In this document: piece by piece, positions 43,090 through 53,439 of the stretch
How positions within the stretch are numbered: the stretch's first letter is position 1
Layout of the letters: every line of letters begins with the position of its first letter
Position numbers and translations under genes: made by a program
The notes under the pieces: generated by a model
Database searches by the model: none
Seen by the model: only the letters and a program-made list of their open reading frames with translations
Told to the model about the DNA's origin: nothing
Origin: Hanleya hanleyi
Taxonomy: Eukaryota > Mollusca > Polyplacophora > Lepidopleurida > Hanleyidae
Assembly: GCA_036873755.1 (NCBI GenBank)
Contig: JAVTVY010047994.1
Location: 158,171-222,170, forward strand
Reading direction: 5' to 3'
DNA length: 64,000 nt

Positions 43090-44188
43090 TTTTTACCCGT
43101 CGGCCAAAATTTGGCTGAAGGGTATTGTCGTCGTCATGTACGTCCGTCCGTCCGTCCGTCCATCTGTCCGTCACACCTTTCTCGTTACCAAGATATCTTT
43201 AGAACGACTTACCCTAGGCACACCAAACTTGCAGTGTACATCCATATGCTCATGACCCAGAACACTGTTGAATCTGGAACGGATTGGTTGAAAACTTTGG
43301 CGGCCATATTTAATTTATGCGAAACCATTAATCTTATGTATCTCCGATACCATTTCACTGTTCAGTGGGAAATTTGGTCTAGATCATCGATGCATCAAGA
43401 AACTCCAAAAGAATGACCAAACCAGTTTCCCTAATTCGGTGGAAACCTTGGCGGCCATTTTTAATTTATGCAAAATCTTTAATGATATATATCTCTGATA
43501 CCATTCAAGTGTTTTATACGAAACTTGGTATACAGCATTGATGTATCAATAGACCTGCAATGTATAACCACATCAGTTCCTCTGAGTTGCGGGAAGGATG
43601 GGCGGCCATCTTTAATTTATGCGAAATCATTAATGATCTCCATCTCTGATACCGTTCAAGTACTCGATGTAAAATTTGGTGTACATCATCGATGCATCAA
43701 TAGACTTAAGATAAATGACAGTTCTGGTCTTTCTGATTGGGCGGAACCTTGGTGGCCATGTTTAATTTATGCAAAATCTTTAATGATGTATGTCTTTGAT
43801 ACCATTTCAGTGTTCTATATGAAACTTGGTATACAGCATCCATGTATCAAGTGACTTGCAATGAATAACCACATCAGTTCCTCTGAGTGGTGGGAAGGAT
43901 GGGCGGCCATCTTTAATTTATGCGAAATCATTATGATCTCTATCTCTGATAACTTTCAAATGCTCGATGTAAAATTTGGTATACATCATCGACTCTTATG
44001 TAATGAATGAATACCGGTTTCTCTGATTGGACGGAAACCTTAGAGGCCCTTTCTCATTGCAAAATTTTTCATAATCTGTATATTCGTCACTTGACTACTT
44101 GGTGTTCCTGAAGTCTTGGTTCAAATTGAATACATTATGAATGACTGGCGCCCGGAGCCGAGGGGTTTTCAGATGCGCAGCTTCGTAT
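43090..44188 (-). mobile_element. HINE-like element, family A copy 3, in the foldback loop
   Basis: Minus-strand copy: it starts (at 44188) AATACGAAGCTGCGCATCTG and ends (at 43090) with the stem and GGGTAAAAA. The stem has one change, CCCGTCGGCC for CCCTTCGGCC. About six core units. It occupies most of the loop between the foldback arms. Confidence 0.75.
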
Positions 44189-44867
44189 TTTCTTTACGGT
44201 ACGTTTTTCACCATCCGATACTTTCTAGATGTTCTATACATTTTTAGATGTTCTAAATGGGCGGGATGATTCCAGACTAAACGCGCGCACATCAGAAAAT
44301 GGCAAATACCAGTCGATATTTACATGGGACATACAAAATTTTGTATGGGACACAAAAGGAATACTGTAGGGTGTACCGGGCGGTGTAAAAAGTACCGGAC
44401 GATGTACCGGGCGCTACCGGACGCTTCCGGACGCTACCGGACGCTTTTTAGTCACACCCCTTCTTGCTAGCTCTAGGTTCCCATACCATTCCGCAACCAT
44501 GACACACAAATTCCATATTTACAGTGAGCTGTTGTTGGTATAATTTAGTGTACTTGGTACCATATATTCTACCTACCTGTACCTAGCTATTTATATTGTT
44601 GATTGTTGGTAACGGGGGCAATGAACGTCGAACCAACAGTCAGATTCCATGAAACACCCAATTTTCGACATATAAATGAATCTACTCGCTCAACATGATC
44701 TCATATCTTGCGGCATTGTTTTCCGCCATATAGAACTTTTGTCGGCACCGTGACATCGAGAATTTACCCCTATAGGAGACGGGGGGAGATAGGGCAGACA
44801 GGGGGGAGGGGGAGATTGGCAATTGGCAAGTGCTAGCGTCGTACAGGTTCATCTTCACTTTCGCATT

Positions 44868-45316
44868 CATTTGCGTACACTTCGCCATCCATAAGATGGC
44901 TTGCGAATCGTGAGTCTCCATTATTGCGGAGCGATATCCGGTATATTACGGGATTCTGTTCGGCCTTCATCCGGCAGAGAACAGACTCGAGAAATCTGAT
45001 AAATTACAGATTTTCAAACCACTTGGGAAACAGATATAGGCTAGGCTTACAAAATATATAGGTATAAATAACTTTCGTATCACCCAAGAGGTGTGGTAGA
45101 TCTGTAATTTTCAACAAGTAGGGCATCACATGATTCGAAAATGGCGAGTTACGTTGCGGTTACGTCGGTAGACTTTAGCTGATTGGCTGACGAAGTCACG
45201 TGGTATTGATTTCTGGAAATTCCCTCTCGCACTTGCCGAAAGTAGGCTGTAAATGGATACACACGATCCCAGGGTCAGTCTTACCTCGTATAGATGACCG
45301 AGATGGTTACAGGTTG
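44868..45316 (-). mobile_element. 9-bp-TSD element, copy 3 (complete, in foldback arm)
   Basis: The 449-bp element on the minus strand, CAACCTGTAACC ... GTGTACGCAAATG, is flanked by TTTCGCATT on both sides (44859-44867, 45317-45325). The opposite foldback arm (about 42339-42357) keeps the empty site CACAATGCGAAAGTGAAGAT with a single copy of the 9 bp. This fixes the ends exactly. It is closer to copy 1 than to copy 2 (AGATCTACCACACCTCTTGG shared with copy 1). Confidence 0.9.
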
Positions 45317-45856
45317 TTTCGCATTGTGAGAGAAATTCTAAGGGTACGGCACTATGAACACGCACGTGATACACATTAGCCAATAATATGACTTGGCAGC
45401 TCTCGGCTGGCAGTTCTCGGCCACAGAAGAATTTGTTTTCGTTTTGAGAGAGGAGAAAAAAAAAAAAAAAAATGGCAGTGCCGGGCGCTGCCACCTCATA
45501 TATTTTTTCCTTGTGATAACAAAATAAAATGAAAGTGAAATGAAAACAAAATCAAAATGAAATGAAAACAAAATCAAAATGAAATGAAAAGGAAATGAAA
45601 ATGAAATTTAAAAAAAAATGAAATAATGTTTTTTTTTTTAATTTACCGGTAAATAAAAAAATACAACAAAATGAAATGAAAATGAAAACGAAATCAAAAT
45701 GAAACGAAAAGGAAACGGAAAAGAAATTTAAAAAAAATGAAATGAAATAATATGGAAAAAATATTTCAATTAAAAAAAAAAAAAACAAAAAAAAAAAAAA
45801 ATAGAAAAAACGTTAAAAAAGTTACATTTATGGAATGGCAGCTGTCGGCCACCATA

Positions 45857-46430
45857 GACCTAGGACTATAATTAATCTATTTATTAAATTCCAGAGCATG
45901 CAAACTCTGGAACATGGATAGCCCAGGAGGTTCAAGGACCTAGAACTATAATTAATTAATTTATTAAATTCTAGAGCTTGCAAACTCTGGAACATGACTT
46001 CCAGAGACCTAGGACTATAATTAATTAATTTATTAAATTTCAGAGCTTGCAAACTCTAGAACATGGATAGCCCAGGACATTCAAGGACCTAAGAATATAA
46101 TTGATTTATTAAATTCCAGAGCTTAAAAACTCTGGAACATGAATAGCCCAGGATGTTCAAAGACCTAGGACTATAATTTATTAAATTCCAGAGCTTGTAA
46201 CTCTGGAACATGGATAGCTCAGGACGTTCAAGGGCCTAGGACTATAATTAATTAATTAACTAAATTCCAGCACTTGCAAACTCTGGAACATGGATGGCCA
46301 GGGACTTTCAAGGACCTAGAGCTATAATTAATTAATTAACTAAATTCCAGCACTTGCAAACTCTGGAACATGGATGGCCCGGGATTTCAAGTACCTACGA
46401 ATGACTTTTCAAGAACATGGATTTTAATTC
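45857..46430 (+). repeat. 75-80-bp tandem array with a palindromic stem
   Basis: About seven units of GACCTAGGACTATAATTAAT, TAATTTATTAAATTCCAGAG, CTTGCAAACTCTGGAACATG, GATAGCCCAGGACGTTCAAG. CCAGAG and CTCTGG within each unit can pair around an 8-base loop, and TTAATTAATT is itself palindromic. The array begins right at the foldback element and fades at about 46430. Confidence 0.9.
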
Positions 46431-46728
46431 ATGGACTTTTAAGAATTTTCATGTCATGTACAGTAAGTTTCTGAAGTATTTAGTCAATCGGGAAAAATGC
46501 AGTTTTCGTAAGGTGAAGCTCTACAAACCCGCTGTATTAGGGGCATCTTTTTTTTGCAAGGAAAAGCACATTAATGCATTGTAACAGTTGAATCATTTAG
46601 AACACAATGTTCGAATAGTGAGGTTTTTGCACATACATGTATAATGTATTTGTGAGGATACTCTTCTAAAATACAAATGTTTAAGTATAAAGATTTGTTT
46701 TTAACACATTGTAGAGTGCAATAATCAG
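46431..46728. other. nothing recognised
   Basis: A short AT-rich interval between the tandem array and the MITE at 46729; no repeat partner or frame of note. Confidence 0.4.
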
Positions 46729-46981
46729 ATTAGACCATCCTTTGAAATATGTTCATTGGGCATAACCCTACCTACCCAGCAAAATACCCTTACACAGTTT
46801 ATTGGCCTATCTGCAAGAACTGTTTTTTTTTTTTTTTTTTCAAATTTCATGCTCAAATCAAAGCTATTTGCTGTAAATTTTAGTGACCTATACTAAATAT
46901 AATACATTTTCCAACCTACCTACCAAAATTTTTGATATATGGTCGGTTTATGCCCAATAAACTTTTAACGATGGTCTTAAT
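46729..46981. mobile_element. MITE-like element with about 45-bp inverted ends
   Basis: ATTAGACCATCCTTTGAAAT at the left is mirrored by AACTTTTAACGATGGTCTTAAT at the right. The match continues through ATTGGGCATAA and CCTACCTACC with small differences. A T-run sits in the middle. TSD not clear (AT-rich flanks). Confidence 0.65.
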
Positions 46982-49220
46982 ATCCTCTTGTAGTCTGATC
47001 ACGTATCTACCGAAGGAAGGAAGAACAACTAAATTTTTCTTTTCTTGAAAAAATCGTCCGTCTTCATCCAAACCCAAAACAGAGATACTGTGATGATCCC
47101 CTATGGAATAGCACTACAAACATACCCATGGTCTATTCCAGTGTTTCGAAGCAGGCAGAACAGGAGTCAAACATTTATGAATCCACTTAAAGGCAGGCAA
47201 AATAATTATGATTGGTTAAATTTCTCGATCAAGTGGCATTGACGACTGCTGCCCTGTGACTGACCGGTCTTTGTAAATGCTGAGCTTGTTTTGTTGCAAA
47301 CATATATGTCACACACCTTTGTCTTCACTCACTTTCTCAGATCTGTGCCTTTCCTTGATTAACTAACTCTGCTATACACCATGTACATGGAGGTGCAGGA
47401 GTATATGTATCAATGCATCACCAATGGAGCTGTTGTATGATAGTAAAATCAGAAAACCATAACTTTGGCATTAGGACCATATTAATTCCTCCAGCTAGAA
47501 GTAGCTCACCACAGACGAGCCATGCTCCGTAACTTCACAATCATCAGGTCATATTAATTTGCCACAATAATGACCACACCATTTTAAGATCAGATCCTTA
47601 TGTTTAAGGCTGAAAATCTCTCATCGTTAGATCCTGTTGAAGATACATTGCCGACGACGCCTTATCTGTCCGATATCTGCTGGATGTTGTACAGTTTCCA
47701 TCAGAACAAGTAAATCTTTACCACGTCGCCGACCCAAATCGCTGTATTATTTTATCCTGTTCCTCCAAATCCTTCTGTACCTTTTTCCGCATGTAGAATA
47801 TTGGACAGTCTCGACTGCAAGAGACAAGGAAATTTTTGTCAAATTAACATGTTCATGTACCATCTAGATACTTTGAATTATTCACGGGAATTATCTTTCA
47901 TTTTCCCTCAGTTTTAGCATTTTCGCTTGATGTAGCTTTCATGGATAAGCCACTGCTCGGAAAACCAGAGATTTCTGATGTCAACTTCCACTCAAAATAT
48001 GATTTCTACTTCTTCTCACACTTGAATAGCGAAATTTAGTTCCAGATGAATATAAAAGGAATTTAGAATATGTATATTTAGCATGATGGGACACATCTGA
48101 ACCCAACCTGGACACAGCGGGGAAAAGTTCACTGCAAATGAACGATCTATTTCTCTTGTATCCAAAAATATGAACAAATGTTCTATTTTGCAATTTTTTT
48201 CTTAGCCAATAAATCGGCATATTCAAACATTGCGTGACTGTTGTTCAAGCACTCCGCCATAATTAATGCACTCTCTAGTGTGGAGGTGAGCAATGGAGAG
48301 CGGAGGTCAACAACCCGTGCAGAACGATGAAATGTCACCTCCTTTGAAAGGGTTGCCTTCCCATTTCCATGCATTGTGGCAATAACAAAATAACTGTCAA
48401 ATCATAGCAATATACAATGGTAAATTCTGGTTATAAACTGGAACCGGATATATATTTTATATACATTTACACATGGTGGAATGGAGTGAAAGCCCCAGGC
48501 GATGCCACACAGAGGCACACTGTATATTTCAGAATTTTTTGACTGGTTAAAATTAAGCAAGAGTGGTACATGAAAATCTGATCAGTCTCTAAACGGCAAC
48601 ATTTTCATATTGATTATAAATCAGGTGGGAAAAAATTGCATTTGTTTGTATTTTTGGACAGTGAGGAGATAGACCAGACCTTTAATCTGCAGTATGCTTT
48701 TCCCAAGTGTTTTCTTCTTTATCTATAGGGAAATCTGAGCAATCTGCTCTGATAAATAATAATAAACTATTTCATGCACAATCCAGTGACTGCTGTCTTG
48801 CTTGACCCAGTCAAACAGTCTGAATCAAAAGAACATCTGCAATGGGATATGAAGACAAGTAGAAAATGTCATTGCTGTAGCATTTATTTAATCCCGCTTA
48901 TTAGGTTTCACTGAAAATGGTCCAAAAATGGACAAAAGTAAAATTTCAAAACAGACAGAAAATCTAATCATATCATCTACGGATGGGTATTAAGACATAC
49001 AAATTTTAATTGTCGTACATACGGATGGGTATTAAAAGACGGAGAACATTTAACTATCATATGTAATCCTGCTAACGAGGGTTTGATAAAAAAAGTTGGA
49101 AAAAAAAGGAAATGAGGTCATCTAGAGATGGATAAGAAGAGATGAAGAAAATTCAATTGCTCTATGTTGAATAGTTTTTGTGTAATCCAGCAGCTAACAA
49201 ACACAGTTTGGACAGATGGA
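46982..49220. other. no gene recognised
   Basis: The minus-strand frame at 48183-48374 (ending AKKKIAK) is the only one with mixed composition, but has no recognisable domain or clear splice context. ACGGATGGGTATTAA occurs twice (48980, 49021). Confidence 0.35.
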
Positions 49221-49224
49221 TGGA

Positions 49225-49340
49225 GTGAGTGAATATGATTTAATGTTGCCTTTCAACAGTACATGTACTTCAGTCACATCTGGTTCCTATTCCTTTTCAC
49301 ACCCGGAAACCACACAGGTGCAACCACACATGCAATAGTT
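49225..49340 (+). repeat. SINE-tail-like fragment
   Basis: GAGTGAGTGAATATGATTTA followed by ATGTTGCCTTTCAACAGTAC resembles the minus-strand tail of the SINE at 62410 (GTGAGTGAATAGGGTTTAAC GCCGCTTTCAAC). The rest is not alignable. Confidence 0.45.
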
Positions 49341-51959
49341 GATTAGCTACAATGTATGTAAACTGTCTGTTGATTGGATAATAATTTTAAACATGGGCAT
49401 ACCTGGTGTAATTTGTCAGTCAAACTTCCTGCGAGAAGATTTAATTACGCATGCGTATTTTATATCTAATGTGTGGAATATAACCTAGGAGTGCTGCTCA
49501 CTGCCAGGCTGTTTTTCATGCTAACAAGTGACAAGTTTGCTTCGGCAACTGATTTACGATTTATAGCTACTCTAGTCTGTTGGGCACAAGTTTTGATACA
49601 GAACACAGCATTTTATAGATGGGAATCCATATTTCTGTTATTGTTTGATTAGCGATGGCTAATCAGTGAAACATAACCAAAAACCTAAATCTGTCAAAAG
49701 AAAAACTTTGTCAGAGTCAAATCCTTCGATAATTGTGTATGGACCAGCCACTAGATAGCCCATCCATTTCTGGTTCAAATTGAGCAATATATCGTAGAAA
49801 TAGCCCCACCTGTCACCACTTTCCTTCTTGCATATCTGTAGAATCTTAATCGTGTGTTAATGTTGAAGTTTATTCAACCTTTCATATGAAATCCTGCGAA
49901 AAGGACGAGGACGATCGGTGCCAAAGCCAATCTATTCACAATGCCTAACATTGCCCTTAGAAGAATTGGTTCAACAACCTCAGAGATTGACAAGTTACTC
50001 CAGCCGTCCAATCACAAAGCGTGTTCTTCTCAAACCTTCAGGAAACACAGCTTGGACTATATCACTGCAGGAATAAACCATTTTCTATCTAATGACTTTG
50101 GCTGAATTACGAAACTGCCGACCTGAGTCAATGCCACATTAGATTAAAGAGAATGATCTCCTATATTCATCAATGTGAATATTATGGGATATGACAGAGT
50201 ATCAACCAGTATTTCACTCCGTAAATGTGGTCTACAATCTTTTTTGATTGAAAGTTACGTTATTTTACGTTTTTAGACAATTATAATGCTATCAGATATT
50301 GTTAAAATGAAGACATTATGCGTAAGGAATATTCCATGAATCAGGCATGGATACATGACCATGCTAATAAATTTCAACCCAAATGGCACTGGACACCACA
50401 TGAATATGAACAAAGTTGTCGTCAACTTTTGTAGTTCATCAGAACGTGATATGTCCGGACCAGCAGAGAAACTTGACCAGAGGGTACCACGTAAATTCGG
50501 GAAAGGACAATGGTTGATATTCTGTTGGATCTACTTTTAGGACTGTGGTATAATATGGTGCCGACTCTGTGAGCTAACTTTCATGAAAGAATCAATGGTA
50601 ACACTGGCTAACAAGGGACAGTTCGGCATTTAAGAATCCTCAAACTGCAACACCATGTTGGGAATTCTTCACATTTTCTGATAGCACTTGAGCCAAAGAT
50701 ATTATATGTTGGAAAGTTTCAACTCCCTAACCTGAGGAATATATGTATAAAGCCCCTAATGATCTCCTGCTTTCTACATTCCATGGTGGCCATCTTGAAT
50801 TTGTTGGCCATCTTCGAATAATTTCTAGTCAGTACTTATCCAATTTTAATCAGCCGATCAAGTACTATAAATGTGCTTTCATGCTTTTTTTACCTGAAGA
50901 GGCAGAATTCCCTCTTCTCAGGGCTTTAGATTAATTTGGGCACACCTTCTATTCGGCATGACAATTTTTCTTAGGCAGGGAAATGCGCTCAAATTAGTGA
51001 AAATATTCGAAGTCCCTGAATTCTGGCAAAATAAGTAGGCTTTAAGTCAAATACGAGGCTTAATTGATGAGGAATATCCATTTTTTTTTTTTTGATTGTC
51101 TAATTTGGGCGCATCCTAATTTGGGCACAACGTTCAACGTTGTATCTAGGGTGTAATTCAAAGCCCTGCTTCTGTACAGTATTGCTGTACTAAGGCCCAA
51201 CCCTAACGACACACCTTTGGTTTGACAAGTAGATGAAATGTTTGAGTGTGTATGAGAATTTAAAGACATCCATCTATATCCACCCCCACCAGTCTGATAA
51301 AATTGGCCACAACTTTGATTTTAGATGTACAAACACGGATGAAAGCAAAACGTATTTACATTAATCTGTAAAGCTGACAAATGATTCTCAAGATGACAAA
51401 TGCTCTTCATTCAATCTCCGCAACTTCATATTAAACTTCTTTTCATGAAGGTTGAGAGTGCCAAACAATAAATCAGATTACTGGAGTTTTTTCAAAATAC
51501 ATCCGGGAATTTACTTCTTTCTCATGTGAAACCCTACTGTGTGACACATGTGCTCTGTTTACATTTAGATAAGAGTGATATTAAATAAACTTTATGTTAA
51601 GCAATTTGCATGCTAGACTTAGCAGTGATATTTCCACCTGCTGGTGTGTTTGTAGTGATTAATTACAGCCTGGCCATTTTCATACAAAGCTGAGCAAGGG
51701 GAGATCTTTATAGCTTCACATATTTGAAGAAGCCATTGTATAAACATGGTAAAGAGTAAATCAGCTGATAATTCCCAGGCCTCAACTGATAAGCTAGGTC
51801 AATCTGATTAAAACATAATCACCAAAGTTCACATGTACTAACTTATACAATAATTTGAAAAAAAGTTAACAATGATAATTTTATGGATACCAACTTTGAT
51901 CTTCTACTCATAAATACAGTTTACCAGGAACTGTGGACACTCTCGTGTTCTGGCACATG
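49341..51959. other. no gene recognised
   Basis: Frames at 50355-50540, 50743-50934 and 51060-51269 are short and have no domain. 'CTAATTTGGGCGCATCCTAATTTGGGCAC' type repeats occur near 51098-51130. No repeat partner is found elsewhere in the window. Confidence 0.35.
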
Positions 51960-52025
51960 TGGGCACCGTCGTGATATGACTGAAATAATGTTGAAAATGA
52001 CGTTAAATCCTACTCACTCACCCCA
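51960..52025 (+). mobile_element. SINE 3'-tail fragment
   Basis: 'CGTCGTGATATGACTGAAAT' then AATGTTGAAAATGACGTTAA and ATCCTACTCACTCAC is the 3' end of the SINE family, ending in its CACT repeat. Only the tail is present. Confidence 0.7.
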
Positions 52026-52059
52026 GGTCCCGTGTTGTATAAGTGAAATCGATACAACA

Positions 52060-52895
52060 GCTAGGGTACATGCATGCACAGAAATTCAGATTGACTTCCA
52101 TGACTTTCCATGATCTTTTACGGACAAATTCCATGACTTTTCCATGACCTATCAGAAATTCTCTTTGGATAATGGGGGCATCGAGAAAATCAATCACCCA
52201 ATATATATACATATATAAATGAGTTGATATCATGTGTAACCCTCACCCCCTCCCCACCCTTGTTGTGAATGCATTACTGCAATGCTCCGAAGTGAATAAG
52301 AATGTATCAGCTAAAAGGAATCATTTATTTGTTTTCTACAAATTTTGAGGATCACAAAATTTAATTTTAGAATATTTGCCTTGAATCAGACACAACAATA
52401 CGGATCAAACAGATTTATTGCAAAATGTTTTTCTGCAAACTTTACAGCTGGCCTCACCAGGATTTTTACCACGTTTGATCCATCGCCGATAATTTCCATT
52501 GCATAGCCATGATGACCGAGAAGAGGATTTTCATGGCATTTCTTTTTACACTGATGAGATTTGAGAACAGCCATTTCCTCCCAAATGCACCCTGGGAGTT
52601 GAAGAGAATTCCAAGACCATGGTTACCTCCTCTGATGCACACTTGATTGCATTCGTAGACCACACGTGACATTCGACAAATAGAACATTCGCTGGTCCAG
52701 GAAAGTCACCTTTTAGGTAAAAAAAAATAAGAGAAATTTTGACCAGGCTGGCATTTTCAAGTTCCAGTTACATTTTCCATGACCGCTCACAAAATTCAAT
52801 GACCAGACACAAAATTCCAAGACTTTGAAGGCCTGGAAAATAAATTTTCAAATCCATGACTTTCCATGATTTTCCATGACCACGGGAACCCTGTA
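52060..52895. mobile_element. possible non-autonomous hAT-like element
   Basis: Repeats of TTCCATGACTTTCCATGA occur near both ends (52097-52150 and 52770-52885), and the right end reads CCACGGGAACCCTG, like a hAT terminus (CAGGGTTCCC). The left end (CAGCTAGGGTAC) matches poorly and no 8-bp duplication is found, so this is tentative. Confidence 0.35.
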
Positions 52896-53105
52896 CAAAG
52901 ACATGACCTGCAGAAACTGTTACCATGGACTGCAGTTTCAAACTGGAGAAATTAGTCAAGGATTGTAGATCTATAAACATGTTACTTATATCTCAATAGG
53001 AGAGAAATATTTTTTTTTTACAAATGCATGCAGTATGGTGATCTTTAACAAATAATTATTTATAATGAGCCTTATCAATATGCAAATTAATTTCTGTTCA
53101 CTTAC

Positions 53106-53315
53106 AGGTGAACTGAAAAGCTTTCCAATGTTCTGTTAAAATGTCATAAAACAAGAACTTCTATGGTTGTTACAAATATGTGTGGTAATAGTTCTGTGGG
53201 TTATAATTTTTGGGTATATGAGAAGTCAAAACTTATACCACCAGAATACGAGAGCCAGTACTTTTGAAAATGTCATCGCCTGCCTCCCGTTGTTTTTGGA
53301 ACATCATGTTATACA
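53106..53315 (-). mobile_element. truncated relative of the TTAA MITE at 8934
   Basis: AGGTGAACTGAAAAGCTTTC through CAAGAACTTCTATGGTTGTT, TGTGTGGTAATAGTTCTGTG and CTCCCGTTGTTTTTGG matches the reverse complement of about 9225-9412. The half carrying the other end is missing. Confidence 0.75.
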
Positions 53316-53439
53316 TTTAAACATGAGATTGATCTAATCAAAATCGGCTTTCCCCAAGTGATTTAGACCCATGTGTAGTGTAAAATTGGGGAAGAGATAG
53401 TACTACTTGGAATGATCAAGCTGAAGGTAATTTACAATT

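Larger units (their letters stand above)
41779..45856. mobile_element. foldback transposon with 6-bp target duplication
   Basis: Long inverted repeats run inward from 'TATGGTGGCCGACAGCTGCC' (41779) and its complement (ending 45856): T-rich/A-rich blocks, a stretch with GCTGCCAGCCGAGAGCTGCC, a stretch with AGTACACTAAATTATACCAA, and a GC-rich block of CCGGTAGCGTCCGGAAGCG. The arms are about 41779-42900 and 44215-45856, the right one longer because of a nested 449-bp element. GACCTA flanks both ends (41773-41778 and 45857-45862), while each array unit has it only once, supporting a 6-bp target duplication. No transposase remains; the loop is mostly another element. Without nested insertions the element would be about 2.5 kb. 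Confidence 0.8.

Noticed and set aside
44868..45316. Solo LTR interpretation of the 9-bp-TSD element
   Set aside because: Ends are CA...TG, not TG...CA, LTR duplications are usually 4-6 bp, and no internal retroelement sequence is linked to any copy.
48183..48374. Possible host exon on the minus strand
   Set aside because: Composition is mixed enough to notice, but there is no recognisable family, no convincing splice sites and no neighbouring exon.
52060..52895. Confident hAT element call
   Set aside because: Only the right terminus looks hAT-like. The left end does not match and no 8-bp duplication was found, so it is kept at low confidence.
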